A stretch of 64,000 bases of DNA. Source: Nocardioides panaciterrulae (GTDB lineage Bacteria > Actinomycetota > Actinomycetes > Propionibacteriales > Nocardioidaceae). Below are positions 37,242 to 45,361 of this stretch, in pieces; the first letter of the stretch is position 1; every line of letters begins with the position of its first letter. The stretch lies in NCBI RefSeq assembly GCF_013409645.1, contig NZ_JACCBG010000001.1, positions 2,664,001 through 2,728,000 of the forward strand, written 5' to 3'. A model generated the notes under the pieces. The model saw only the letters and a program-made list of their open reading frames with translations. It made no database searches and was not told the origin of the DNA. The position numbers and the translations under genes are program-made.

Positions 37242-38047
37242 CGCAGTGCCACCTTGTTCGTGAGAGTGCCGAGTCCGGCGATCGAGATCTCGACCTCGTC
37301 GCCGACGTTCATGGGACCGACACCGTCCGGGGTGCCGGTGAGGATGACGTCGCCAGGCAGCAGCGTCATCACGCTCGAGACGTGCGCGACCAGCGTGGGG
37401 ATGTCGAAGATCAGGTCGCGGGTGTTGCCGTCCTGCTTGAGGTCACCGTTGAGGAACGTCTGGACGCTGCGGCCCTCGGCGAAGTCGTTGGGGTCGAGGT
37501 CGGTCTCGATCCAGGGCCCGAGCGGGCAGAAGGAGTCGAAGCCCTTGGCGCGGGTGAACTGCACGTCGGAACGCTGCAGGTCGCGGGCGGTGACGTCGTT
37601 GGCGATCGTGTAGCCGTGGATCACGTCGGTCGCCTGCTCGCGCGGCACGTCCCGGCAGATCCGGCCGATCACCACCGCCAGCTCCCCCTCGAAATGCAGG
37701 TTCTGGGTCTGCTTCGGGTAGAAGATCGGGTCGCCGGGGCCGACCACGCTGGTGTTGGGCTTGAGGAACATCAGCGGCTCGGCCGGCACCTCCCCACCCA
37801 TCTCGGCGGCGTGCGCCGCATAGTTCTTGCCGATGCCGATCACCTTGCTGCGGGGCAGGACCGGGGCGAGCAGCCGGACGTCGGCGAGCTTGTGCTCCTG
37901 GTCGAGCAGCTTCACCCCGACGTAGAGCGGGTCGCCAGCCAGCGCCACGACGACGCTGTCCTCGTCGGGCTGGCCGAACTCGTCGACGTCGCCGGTCACG
38001 ACGCCGTACATGGGGTCTTCTCCGGTGGTGAATCTCGCGATGCGCAC
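37238..38047 (-). CDS. Fumarylacetoacetate hydrolase family protein
   Basis: 269 residues. The FAH fold carries NLHFEGELAVVIGRIC (metal-binding glutamates) and DVILTGTPDGVGPMNVGD. Family members act on diverse keto acids (catechol degradation, acylpyruvate hydrolysis), so the substrate is unknown. Overlaps gltX by four bases, a common actinobacterial gltX-FAH linkage. Confidence 0.9.
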   Translation of the reverse strand: MRIARFTTGEDPMYGVVTGDVDEFGQPDEDSVVVALAGDPLYVGVKLLDQEHKLADVRLLAPVLPRSKVIGIGKNYAAHAAEMGGEVPAEPLMFLKPNTSVVGPGDPIFYPKQTQNLHFEGELAVVIGRICRDVPREQATDVIHGYTIANDVTARDLQRSDVQFTRAKGFDSFCPLGPWIETDLDPNDFAEGRSVQTFLNGDLKQDGNTRDLIFDIPTLVAHVSSVMTLLPGDVILTGTPDGVGPMNVGDEVEISIAGLGTLTNKVALR

Positions 38048-38079
38048 GCCGCGAGCCTATCCACCTACGATTTCGTGCC

Positions 38080-38958
38080 GTGGAGGTGATGGAGGAGCCC
38101 GAGTGGCGCGCGTGTGCCGCGGCACACGCCGCGCGCGTCGACGACTTCGTGCGACCGCACCTGGCCCGTCGCGAGGCGCGGGTCAAGCACCCCGTGCACG
38201 ACTTCCTGTTCACCTACTACTCCCACCGGCCGGCGCAGCTGCGGCGCTGGCACCCGGGGTACGGCGTCGCGCTCGCCGGCGACGCGTCGGAGTACGCCGG
38301 GCTGAAGGGCTACGAGGGTGGGGTCGCCGGCCGGCCCGTGACCGTCAGCGAGGAGTGCGTCGCGTCCCGGCGGCCGCTGCTGGAGTCCCTGCACCGGCTG
38401 CTGGCCGCCACCGCCGGCCGGTCCCCCAACTTCGGCTGCTTCGGGATGCACGAGTGGGCGATGGTCTACCGCCTGGACGAGGACGAGACCCGGCACGCGG
38501 ACCGGACGCTGCGCCTGGGGCCGGCGGCCACCGACCAGGTCGTGGAGTCCCATCGCATCGCCTGCTCCCACTTCGACGCCTACCGGTTCTTCACCGGGCC
38601 CGCGCGTCCGCTGAACACGCTGCAGCCCACCTCCGCCGATCGGCCGGACTTCGAGCAGCCGGCGTGCCTGCACGCCGGGATGGACCTCTACAAGCACGCG
38701 TTCCGGCTCAGCCCGATGATCCCCAGCGATCTGGTCGCGGACTGCTTCGAGCTGGCCCGCGACATCCGAGTGCTCGACATGCGGGCGTCGCCGTACGACC
38801 TCGCCGACCTCGGCTTCGACCCGGTGCGCGTCGAGACGGCCGAGGGCAAGCAGCAGTACGCCGCCGCGCAGCGCGTGTTCGCCGACCGGGCCGCGCCGCT
38901 GCGGCAGCGCCTCATCGACGAGTGCCGGGAGCTCCTGGAGGTTGCGGGTCACGGCTAG
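38080..38958 (+). CDS. Conserved actinobacterial protein, often labelled 3-methyladenine DNA glycosylase
   Basis: 292 residues from GTG at 38080 (ATG at 38089 is an alternative). Conserved stretches include HPVHDFLFTYYSHRPAQLRRW, NFGCFGMHEWAMVYR, VVESHRIACSHFDAYRFF and ELARDIRVLDMRASPYDL. Such proteins are widely annotated as 3-methyladenine glycosylases. However, no helix-hairpin-helix, no GPWTA-like block and no MPG signature is visible. Many conserved His/Tyr/Asp residues suggest an enzyme of unknown reaction. It is divergent from the FAH gene and only 9 bp before the DUF2254 gene. Confidence 0.75.
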   Translation: MEVMEEPEWRACAAAHAARVDDFVRPHLARREARVKHPVHDFLFTYYSHRPAQLRRWHPGYGVALAGDASEYAGLKGYEGGVAGRPVTVSEECVASRRPLLESLHRLLAATAGRSPNFGCFGMHEWAMVYRLDEDETRHADRTLRLGPAATDQVVESHRIACSHFDAYRFFTGPARPLNTLQPTSADRPDFEQPACLHAGMDLYKHAFRLSPMIPSDLVADCFELARDIRVLDMRASPYDLADLGFDPVRVETAEGKQQYAAAQRVFADRAAPLRQRLIDECRELLEVAGHG

Positions 38959-38967
38959 GGTGCCCGG

Positions 38968-40236
38968 ATGCGAGTGCGGCAGGCCCTGTCCCGGCTCGGC
39001 GCCGCGTTCTGGACGATCCCGGCCGTCGGAGCGGTGCTCGGCGTGGTGTTCGGCTGGCTGGCCCCCCGGATCGACCTGCGCCTGGGCGGCCACGACGGCC
39101 TGCTCTTCGGCGGCGGCCCGGACTCGGCGCAGGCGATCCTGCAGACCGTGGCCACCTCGGTGCTCACCTTCGCCGGCCTCACCTTCTCCATCACCGTGGT
39201 GGCGCTGCAGCTCGCGTCGAGCCAGTTCAGCCCGCGGGTGCTCGGCCCGCTCCTGCGCGACCGCTGGACCGGGAGCGCGCTGGCGACGTTCGTCGGGACG
39301 TTCGCCTACTGCCTGATGGTGCTGCGCGAGGTGCAGAGCGAGACGGCGGAGCGGGAGGCCTTCGTGCCAGGGCTCGCCGTCGGGCTGGCGCTCGTGCTCG
39401 CGCTGACGGCGATCAGCGCCCTGGTCGGCTTCATCCAGCACATCGCGCAGTCGCTGCGCGTGGTCACGATCATCGACCGGACCTTCCGGGACACCGCGGC
39501 CGCCCTGGACGCGTGGTACGGCGGGGACCAGGAGCGGGCCGGCGCCCTGGTCGAGGGGCCGCGCCGGATGGTGACGGCTCGGCGCGACGGCGTGCTGGCG
39601 TGGTACGACCGGGACGCCCTCGTGCGGCTGGCGGCCGAGCAGGACCTCAGCATCGAGGTGCTGGTCCCGGCCGGCTCGTGGGTGGTCGCGGGACGGCCCC
39701 TGCTCATGGTGCACGGCCGAACCGACGAGGACGTCGACGCCGACGCCGCCCTCGGCCTCGGCCACGAGCGGCAGGTGGCCCGCGACCCGGCCTACGGCTT
39801 CCGGCTGTTGGTCGACATCGCCGAGCGGGCCCTGTCCCCCGGTGTCAACGACCCGACCACCGCGGTGCAGTGCCTGGACCGGATCCACTCGCTGCTCGCC
39901 CGGCTCGCCCGCGAGGATCTCGCCGTCGGCGACACGGTCCTCGACGGCGTGGTCCGGCTTCGACTGGCGGTGCCGACCTGGGAGGACTACCTCGGGCTGG
40001 CCTGCGACGAGATCCGGCACTGGGGCATGGGGTACCTGCGGGTGCACCGTCGGCTCGAGACGATGCTGCACGACCTCGAGCGGCATGTCCCGGTGGAGCG
40101 GGAGCAGGCCGTGCGAGAACAGCTGGCCGCACTGCGGCAGGTCCGCACCGAGGAGGTGCACTCATCCTGGGAGCTGGCCTCCACCCACGGCGATCCCGCC
40201 GAGGTCCACGAGCTGCGTGGACCACAGGCCCGATGA
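38968..40236 (+). CDS. DUF2254 membrane protein
   Basis: 422 residues. Four N-terminal helices (WTIPAVGAVLGVVFGWLAPR, SVLTFAGLTFSITVVALQLA and two more) precede a soluble C-terminal half with RALSPGVNDPTTAVQCLDRIH, the family signature. Members are conserved in actinobacteria and proteobacteria without proven function. It follows the previous gene by nine bases and probably shares its transcript. Confidence 0.85.
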   Translation: MRVRQALSRLGAAFWTIPAVGAVLGVVFGWLAPRIDLRLGGHDGLLFGGGPDSAQAILQTVATSVLTFAGLTFSITVVALQLASSQFSPRVLGPLLRDRWTGSALATFVGTFAYCLMVLREVQSETAEREAFVPGLAVGLALVLALTAISALVGFIQHIAQSLRVVTIIDRTFRDTAAALDAWYGGDQERAGALVEGPRRMVTARRDGVLAWYDRDALVRLAAEQDLSIEVLVPAGSWVVAGRPLLMVHGRTDEDVDADAALGLGHERQVARDPAYGFRLLVDIAERALSPGVNDPTTAVQCLDRIHSLLARLAREDLAVGDTVLDGVVRLRLAVPTWEDYLGLACDEIRHWGMGYLRVHRRLETMLHDLERHVPVEREQAVREQLAALRQVRTEEVHSSWELASTHGDPAEVHELRGPQAR

Positions 40237-40307
40237 GCCGGCGCCGCGGCCCGGACGACGCCGGATCGGCGAGCGCGACGTCCGCGGCACGGTCTAGCGT
40301 GGCCCGC

Positions 40308-40880
40308 ATGCGACCCGGACGCGCCCTGATCCTGCTGCTCGTGGTGCCGCTGCTGGTCGGGGTCCTGGCACCCGCCGCTCGGGCGGGCGACCCGCGCTGG
40401 GTGTTCTACAGCCACGACGCGACCCGCTACACCTCGCCGTGGTTCGCCGGGGCGCACCGGATCATGGTCCCGTTCGGCTGCACCCGGGCGCCGTACTACT
40501 CCCCGGACCCGCGCTGCGCGCACGAGCGCGGCTTCCACCACGGCATCGACGTGGCGATGCGGTGCGGGACCCCGCTGTTCGCGCGGTTCGGCGGCCGGGT
40601 CGTCTCGCACGCGTCGCTGGGCCCGGCGTACGGCGACAACCCGGTGCTGATCCGCAACCGGGCCCGCGGCTACGACCTGGTCATCGGCCACACCCGCCGG
40701 GTCTTCGCCCACCCCGGCGACCGGATCCACCGGGGCCAGCGGATCGCGCTCGCCAGCGACAACGGCGCACCCGACGGCTGCCACCTGCACTTCGAGCGAC
40801 GTGCGCTGCACGGCGACCTGGCGACCGCCGTCCGGCCGCGGCGGCTGCTCGACCTGACCCCGAAGGAGAGGCGCTCGTGA
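40308..40880 (+). CDS. Secreted M23-family peptidase (LytM domain)
   Basis: 190 residues. A signal peptide (MRPGRALILLLVVPLLVGVL, then APAARAGD) precedes a LytM/M23 domain with zinc ligands in HHGID and HLHFE. Such enzymes cleave peptidoglycan cross-bridges. The domain is short and lacks LysM or SPOR anchors. It overlaps the DUF2087 gene as GTGA, an unusual partner for a wall hydrolase. Confidence 0.85.
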   Translation: MRPGRALILLLVVPLLVGVLAPAARAGDPRWVFYSHDATRYTSPWFAGAHRIMVPFGCTRAPYYSPDPRCAHERGFHHGIDVAMRCGTPLFARFGGRVVSHASLGPAYGDNPVLIRNRARGYDLVIGHTRRVFAHPGDRIHRGQRIALASDNGAPDGCHLHFERRALHGDLATAVRPRRLLDLTPKERRS

Positions 40881-41191
40881 GCGACCAGCGCGTGCTGGCC
40901 AACTTCCTCACCGCCGACGGCCGGCTGCACACCATCCCCGCCAAGCGCGCCAAGCTGCTGGTCGTGCTCGACCACCTCGCGCAGTCCTTCGAGCCCGGGG
41001 TGCACTACCCGGAGGCCGAGGTCAACGAGATCCTCACCCGCTTCCACCCCGACTACGCCGCGCTGCGCCGCTACCTGGTGGAGAGCCTCTTCCTCACCCG
41101 GGAGAACGGCAGCTACTGGCGCAGCGGCGGCACCGTGACGGACGGCGCCGCGGCGGACGGCACCGAGGCGTACGGCGCCGCCGATGCCTGA
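40877..41191 (+). CDS. DUF2087 family protein
   Basis: 104 residues. ANFLTADGRLHTIPAKRAKL and EVNEILTRFHPDYAALRRYL, then a RENGSYWR end, match the DUF2087 domain often fused to helix-turn-helix regulators. It is proposed to bind nucleic acid, but its role is unknown. GTG at 40877 overlaps the upstream stop, and the 3' end overlaps the pentapeptide gene by eight bases. Confidence 0.8.
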   Translation: MSDQRVLANFLTADGRLHTIPAKRAKLLVVLDHLAQSFEPGVHYPEAEVNEILTRFHPDYAALRRYLVESLFLTRENGSYWRSGGTVTDGAAADGTEAYGAADA

Positions 41192-41801
41192 GCCTGAGCC
41201 CCCGGTCGTGCGGCAGGACCGGCGCGACGAGGACTGGTACGGCGAGGACCTGGGCGCGGTCCGCTTCGAGGAGTGCACGTTCACCGGTGTCGATCTCAGC
41301 GAGGTCACCACCGCCGGGGCGCTCTTCGACCGCTGCACCTTCCACGGCTGCCGGTTCAACGCCTCGGTCCACGACGGCTCGGCGTTCGTGGCGTGCGACT
41401 TCCGGCGCACGAGCTTCTTCGACGCGACGTTCGAGGGTTGCAAGCTGCTCGGCTCGGTCTTCAGTGAGTGCACGCTGCGCCCGATCCGAGTCAGCGGCGG
41501 TCAGTGGCGGGGCGTCACCGCCCGCGGCGCCAACCTGTCCGGGCTCGACCTGGCGGGCCTGGACCTGCGCGAGGCGGACCTCTCCCTGGCCAACCTCACG
41601 GGCACCGACCTGCGCGGCGCCCGGCTCGCCGGCGCCAGCCTGCGCGAGGCCGAGCTCGACGGTGCCGACCTGCGTGGTGCCGACCTGGACGGGGTCGACC
41701 TCGCCGCGGCCCAGTTGCGGCGTACCCGCCTGGATCTCGCCGGGGCGGTGCTGCTCGCCGAGCTGCACGGCGCGCGGGTGGAGACCTCGGCGGAGGACTG
41801 A
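41184..41801 (+). CDS. Pentapeptide-repeat protein
   Basis: 205 residues. About 20 A(D/N)LxX repeats, e.g. LSLANLTGTDLRGARLAGAS, form a right-handed beta-helix. The first half uses cysteine/phenylalanine variants (FEECTFTG, FDRCTFHGC). Some relatives protect gyrase from inhibitors (Qnr/MfpA); this cannot be told from sequence. Overlaps DUF2087 by eight bases. Confidence 0.85.
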   Translation: MPEPEPPVVRQDRRDEDWYGEDLGAVRFEECTFTGVDLSEVTTAGALFDRCTFHGCRFNASVHDGSAFVACDFRRTSFFDATFEGCKLLGSVFSECTLRPIRVSGGQWRGVTARGANLSGLDLAGLDLREADLSLANLTGTDLRGARLAGASLREAELDGADLRGADLDGVDLAAAQLRRTRLDLAGAVLLAELHGARVETSAED

Positions 41802-41825
41802 GCGGCACCCCGGGCCGGAGCGGGG

Positions 41826-41846
41826 CCGGCGCCCGGCCGGCGCCGG
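41826..41846. terminator. Hairpin between pentapeptide and ATPase genes
   Basis: CCGGCGCC and GGCGCCGG form a perfect 8-bp stem around a five-base loop between the converging stops at 41801 and 41847. It should serve both strands. Confidence 0.6.
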
Positions 41847-42608
41847 TCAGACGTCGTCGAGGACGTGGCGCAGGTAGCGCATCGGCGCGTCGAGGTAGCG
41901 CCGCCAGTGCTGCACCAGCTCGAGGTCCTCCCAGGCCGCCTCGCGCATCCCCCACGGGCCGACCTCGAGGATCCGGGCGCCGGGCAGCGCCACCAGCAGA
42001 GGTGAGTGCGTGGCGCAGAGGACCTGGGCGCCACCGGCGGCCAGGTCGTGCAGGGTGCCGACGAGCGCGATCTGGGCGCTGAAGGACAGTGCGGCCTCGG
42101 GCTCGTCGAGGCAGTACAGGCCGGGTGAGTCGAACCGGGTCCGCAGCACCTCCAGGAACGACTCGCCGTGGCTCATCTCGTGGAACCTGGGATCGCGCTT
42201 GCCGGGGTTCTCCTCGAGATAGGTGTAGAAGCTGTGCATGCTCTCGGCCCGGAGGAAGAACCCCCAGCGCGAGCCGCCGAGGGACCGGTCGAGCCGCAGC
42301 CACCGCCACAGGTCCGACTCGGTCGACCGGGTGGAGTGCCGGGCGCCGGTCGAGCCGCCCTCCGGCGAGAGCCCGAAGGCCATGGCGACGGCCTCGACCA
42401 GCGTGGACTTGCCGCTGCCGTTCTCCCCGACCAGGAAGGTCACGCCGGGGGCGAGGTCGAGTCCCTCGCGCAGCAGCTGGTCGACGGCCGGGACGGAGGC
42501 GGGCCACTCCCCGCTGCCCGTAGGGGCGTGGTCGTTGGCGGCCACCCGGCGCACGATCCGGTGATCGCGCGCCCAGCCGCCGGGCGTCCCGGCTCCGGTC
42601 TCGGCCAT
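41847..42608 (-). CDS. AAA-family ATP-binding protein (ABC/SMC-like)
   Basis: 253 residues: Walker A GENGSGKSTLVEAV, signature-like MSHGESF, Walker B LYCLDEPEAALS and switch histidine THSP. It is a single domain with no long coiled coil. Relatives (RecF-like ATPases) are often linked with uncharacterised nucleases, but none is adjacent. The partner and function are unknown. Confidence 0.85.
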   Translation of the reverse strand: MAETGAGTPGGWARDHRIVRRVAANDHAPTGSGEWPASVPAVDQLLREGLDLAPGVTFLVGENGSGKSTLVEAVAMAFGLSPEGGSTGARHSTRSTESDLWRWLRLDRSLGGSRWGFFLRAESMHSFYTYLEENPGKRDPRFHEMSHGESFLEVLRTRFDSPGLYCLDEPEAALSFSAQIALVGTLHDLAAGGAQVLCATHSPLLVALPGARILEVGPWGMREAAWEDLELVQHWRRYLDAPMRYLRHVLDDV

Positions 42609-42669
42609 GGCCGAGACGCTACCGGCGCGGCCACCACGGCACCGCCCACTTCGGTGAGCGGGCCAGCGA

Positions 42670-43236
42670 TCAGTGGGCCAGCGACTCCCGCCGCAGCCGG
42701 ATCCCGTCGAGCACCAGCGCCAGGCCGGTGAGGAAGTCGGACTCCTCGCGCGGCTCGTCGGCGATCGCTCCGGCGCTGCCCGCCTGCAGGTGGGTCTGCT
42801 CCTCGGAGACGTGGCCGAAGACGTAGTGCAGCAGGGTCCGGGCGGCGGTGCGCGCCAGGCTGTCCCCCAGCCCGGCGGCACGCAGGGTGGACCCGAGGTC
42901 GGCCGTGGGGCCGTCAGCGCCGAGCCCGAACGCGTGCACGGTGGCCACGACCTCGGCACCGTCGCGGTAGGCGAGCATCGCCTCGCGCAGTCCGACGCAG
43001 ACCGCGACGACGCGCTGCTCCCAGTCGGCCGGATCGGGCAGCGGCCGCTGCCCGCGGGCCAGGATCTCGTCGGCCACGGCGGCCAGCAGCGTCTGCTTGT
43101 TGGCGAAGTGGTGGTAGAGCGCGCTGGGCTGGACGTCGAGCTCGGCGCCGAGGCGCCGCATGGTCAGGTCCGCCAGGCCGTAGCGGTCGAGCACCTCCAG
43201 CGCCCGTTCGACGACGTCCGTACGCCGGTAGCGCAT
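42670..43236 (-). CDS. bioQ: TetR-family biotin regulator BioQ
   Basis: 188 residues. The N-terminal helix-turn-helix reads TMRRLGAELDVQPSALYHHF, followed by ANKQTLLAAVADEIL, as in BioQ of Corynebacterium and Mycobacterium. It is divergent from bioYMN, and two sites matching the BioQ box TGAAC-N3-GTTCA lie between them. It is expected to repress biotin uptake genes. ATG at 43236. Confidence 0.85.
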   Translation of the reverse strand: MRYRRTDVVERALEVLDRYGLADLTMRRLGAELDVQPSALYHHFANKQTLLAAVADEILARGQRPLPDPADWEQRVVAVCVGLREAMLAYRDGAEVVATVHAFGLGADGPTADLGSTLRAAGLGDSLARTAARTLLHYVFGHVSEEQTHLQAGSAGAIADEPREESDFLTGLALVLDGIRLRRESLAH

Positions 43237-43304
43237 CGACTCCCCCTGTGCGGTCGGTCCGGGTGGCGGGCCGCGTTGACGACCCACCGACGTCCACCCT
43301 AACC

Positions 43305-43332
43305 TGAACGCCGTTCACCTGACCACCGTTCA
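43305..43332. promoter_or_regulatory. Tandem BioQ operator sites
   Basis: TGAACGCCGTTCA (43305-43317) is a perfect TGAAC-N3-GTTCA palindrome. TGACCACCGTTCA (43320-43332) differs at one position. They are 15 bp apart and lie between bioQ and bioY. Confidence 0.8.
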
Positions 43333-43360
43333 GGTCGGCCCGCAGCAGAAGGATCCCCCG

Positions 43361-44017
43361 ATGACCGCCTCCTCGCCCCGCCGCAGCTCCAGCACCGACC
43401 TCGCACTGATCGCCGGGTTCGGCGCGCTCGTCGCCGTCTGCGCGGTGCTGCCCTCGATCAACGTCGCCGGCCCGGTCCCGATCACCCTGCAGACCTTCGG
43501 GCTGCTCCTCGCCGGCGCCGTCCTCGGCGCCCGGCGCGGGTTCCTCGCCGTGCTGCTCTACCTCGCGGTGGGCGCCGCCGGGCTGCCCGTCTTCGCCGGC
43601 GGCACCGCCGGCCTCGGGGTCTTCTCCGGCCCGACCGTCGGCTACCTCGTCTCGTTCCCGTTCGCGGCCGGGCTGTGCGGCCTGGTCGTCGAGCGGCTGC
43701 CCCGCCGGGCCATCCAGACCAGCGTGCCGCTGATCTTCCTCGCGACCGTCGCCGGCGTGCTGCTCAACCACGCGCTCGGCATGGCCGGCCTGGTGTGGCG
43801 GCTGGACATCTCCTGGGCCGCGGCGTTCGACATCGACAAGGTCTTCTGGATCGGGGACCTGCTCAAGGGCCTGCTGGTCGCGGTCGTCGCCACCGCCGTC
43901 CACCGCGCCTTCCCCGACCTGCTCGGCCGCCGGCCCGGTCGCCGGGACACCGCTCCCGCCGACGGCCCCACGGGGGGCACCACGGAGGGCTCCCCGGAGA
44001 ACCCCGTCGTCGCGTGA
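43361..44017 (+). CDS. bioY: Biotin ECF transporter S component
   Basis: 218 residues. The membrane protein has the BioY blocks VPITLQTFGLLLAGAVLGARRG, YLAVGAAGLPVFAGGTAGLG and GPTVGYLVSFPFAAGL. It captures biotin for the BioMN energy module. The C-terminal 35 residues are hydrophilic, Gly/Pro/Thr-rich and unusual in length. It overlaps bioM by four bases. Confidence 0.95.
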   Translation: MTASSPRRSSSTDLALIAGFGALVAVCAVLPSINVAGPVPITLQTFGLLLAGAVLGARRGFLAVLLYLAVGAAGLPVFAGGTAGLGVFSGPTVGYLVSFPFAAGLCGLVVERLPRRAIQTSVPLIFLATVAGVLLNHALGMAGLVWRLDISWAAAFDIDKVFWIGDLLKGLLVAVVATAVHRAFPDLLGRRPGRRDTAPADGPTGGTTEGSPENPVVA

Positions 44018-44703
44018 GCCGCATCGACCTCGACCGGGTCAGCGTCCGGGTCCCCGCCGCGGACGGCGACCTGCTCATCCTCGACGAGACCTCGCTGACG
44101 CTCACCGAGCAGCGCATCGCGCTGATCGGCCCCAACGGGTCGGGCAAGTCGACGCTGGCCCGGCTGGTCAACGGCCTGGTCACGCCGACCACCGGGCGGG
44201 TGGTGGTCGACGGTCTGGACGTCGCAGAGGAGGGCCGCGCCGTACGCCGCCGGGTGGCGTTCGCGTTCACCGACCCGGCCGCGCAGCTGGTGATGCCCAC
44301 CGCCGTCGAGGACGTCGCACTGTCGCTGCGACGCACCCACCGGGACAAGGCGGCCCGGCGCCGGGCCGCGCTGGCGGTGCTGGCGTCCTACGGCCTCGAG
44401 GGGCTGGCGGACCGCAGCGTGCACGCGCTCTCCGGCGGCCAGCGGCAGCTGTTGGCGCTGGCGGGGGTGCTGGCCACCGAGCCCGCGGTCCTGGTCGCCG
44501 ACGAGCCGACGACGCTGCTCGACCTCGGCAACAGCCGCCGGGTCGGCGACCTGCTGCTCGCGCTGCCCCAGCAGCTGCTGCTGGTCACCCACGACCTCGA
44601 GCTCGCCGCCCGCTGCGAGCGGGCGCTGGTGGTCGAGGGCGGCCGCGTGGTCTTCGACGGGGCCGCCGAGGCGGCGGTCGCCCGCTACCGGGCCACGGCG
44701 TGA
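44014..44703 (+). CDS. bioM: Biotin ECF transporter ATPase
   Basis: 229 residues. Walker A GPNGSGKSTLARLVNG, signature LSGGQRQLLALAG, Walker B VLVADEPTTLLD and the switch LVTHD are complete. It powers BioY uptake. GTG start overlaps the bioY stop. Confidence 0.94.
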   Translation: MSRIDLDRVSVRVPAADGDLLILDETSLTLTEQRIALIGPNGSGKSTLARLVNGLVTPTTGRVVVDGLDVAEEGRAVRRRVAFAFTDPAAQLVMPTAVEDVALSLRRTHRDKAARRRAALAVLASYGLEGLADRSVHALSGGQRQLLALAGVLATEPAVLVADEPTTLLDLGNSRRVGDLLLALPQQLLLVTHDLELAARCERALVVEGGRVVFDGAAEAAVARYRATA

Positions 44704-45311
44704 CCGGCACCCTGCTCGGCGCCTACCGGCCGGGGCGGACCCCGCTGCACCGGGCCCCGGCCGGCGCGAAGCTGCTCGGCTTCCTGGTCGTGGGCGGGGT
44801 GGTGGTGGCACTGCGGGGTCCGGCCGGCGCCCTGGCGCTGCTGGCGGCTGCGGTCGCGACCTGCGCCTGGGCCAGGACCGGGCTGCGGGCCACGCTGGGC
44901 GCGCTGCGCGGCGTCCTGGTGATGGCCGTCCTGCTGGCGGCGTACCAGGCCTGGCAGCACGGCTGGCCGCTCGCCGTGGAGTCGGTCGGCGACCTGCTGA
45001 CCCTGGTGCTGCTCGCGACCGTGCTCACCACCACCACGCCGGTGGACGAGGTGCTCGACGCGATCGCCGCGGGGCTGCGGCCGCTGCGCCGGGTCGGCGT
45101 CGACCCCGAGCAGGTGGCCCTGGCGTTCTCGCTGATGATCCGCGCGATCCCGACCACCCTCGAGATCGCCGGGGAGACCCGCGACGCCGCGCTCGCGCGG
45201 GGCCTCGAGCGCGACCCCCGCGCCCGGCTGACGCCGATGGTGATCCGGGTCGTCGCCCACGCCCGTGCGACCGGCGACGCCCTGCACGCCCGCGGCATCG
45301 GCGACGACTGA
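44700..45311 (+). CDS. bioN: Biotin ECF transporter T component
   Basis: 203 residues with five or so helices. The T-component coupling region ARGLERDPRARLTPMVIR resembles the Ala-Arg-Gly signature that contacts the ATPases. GTG start overlaps the bioM stop. It completes bioYMN. Confidence 0.92.
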   Translation: MTGTLLGAYRPGRTPLHRAPAGAKLLGFLVVGGVVVALRGPAGALALLAAAVATCAWARTGLRATLGALRGVLVMAVLLAAYQAWQHGWPLAVESVGDLLTLVLLATVLTTTTPVDEVLDAIAAGLRPLRRVGVDPEQVALAFSLMIRAIPTTLEIAGETRDAALARGLERDPRARLTPMVIRVVAHARATGDALHARGIGDD

Positions 45312-45361
45312 CGCGCACACACAGCGGGCGCGCCCTCGGCGTCACCTCCGTCGGGGCGGCC

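Noticed and set aside
38080..38958. Calling this gene 3-methyladenine DNA glycosylase
   Set aside because: No glycosylase motif visible; kept as unknown with the common label noted.
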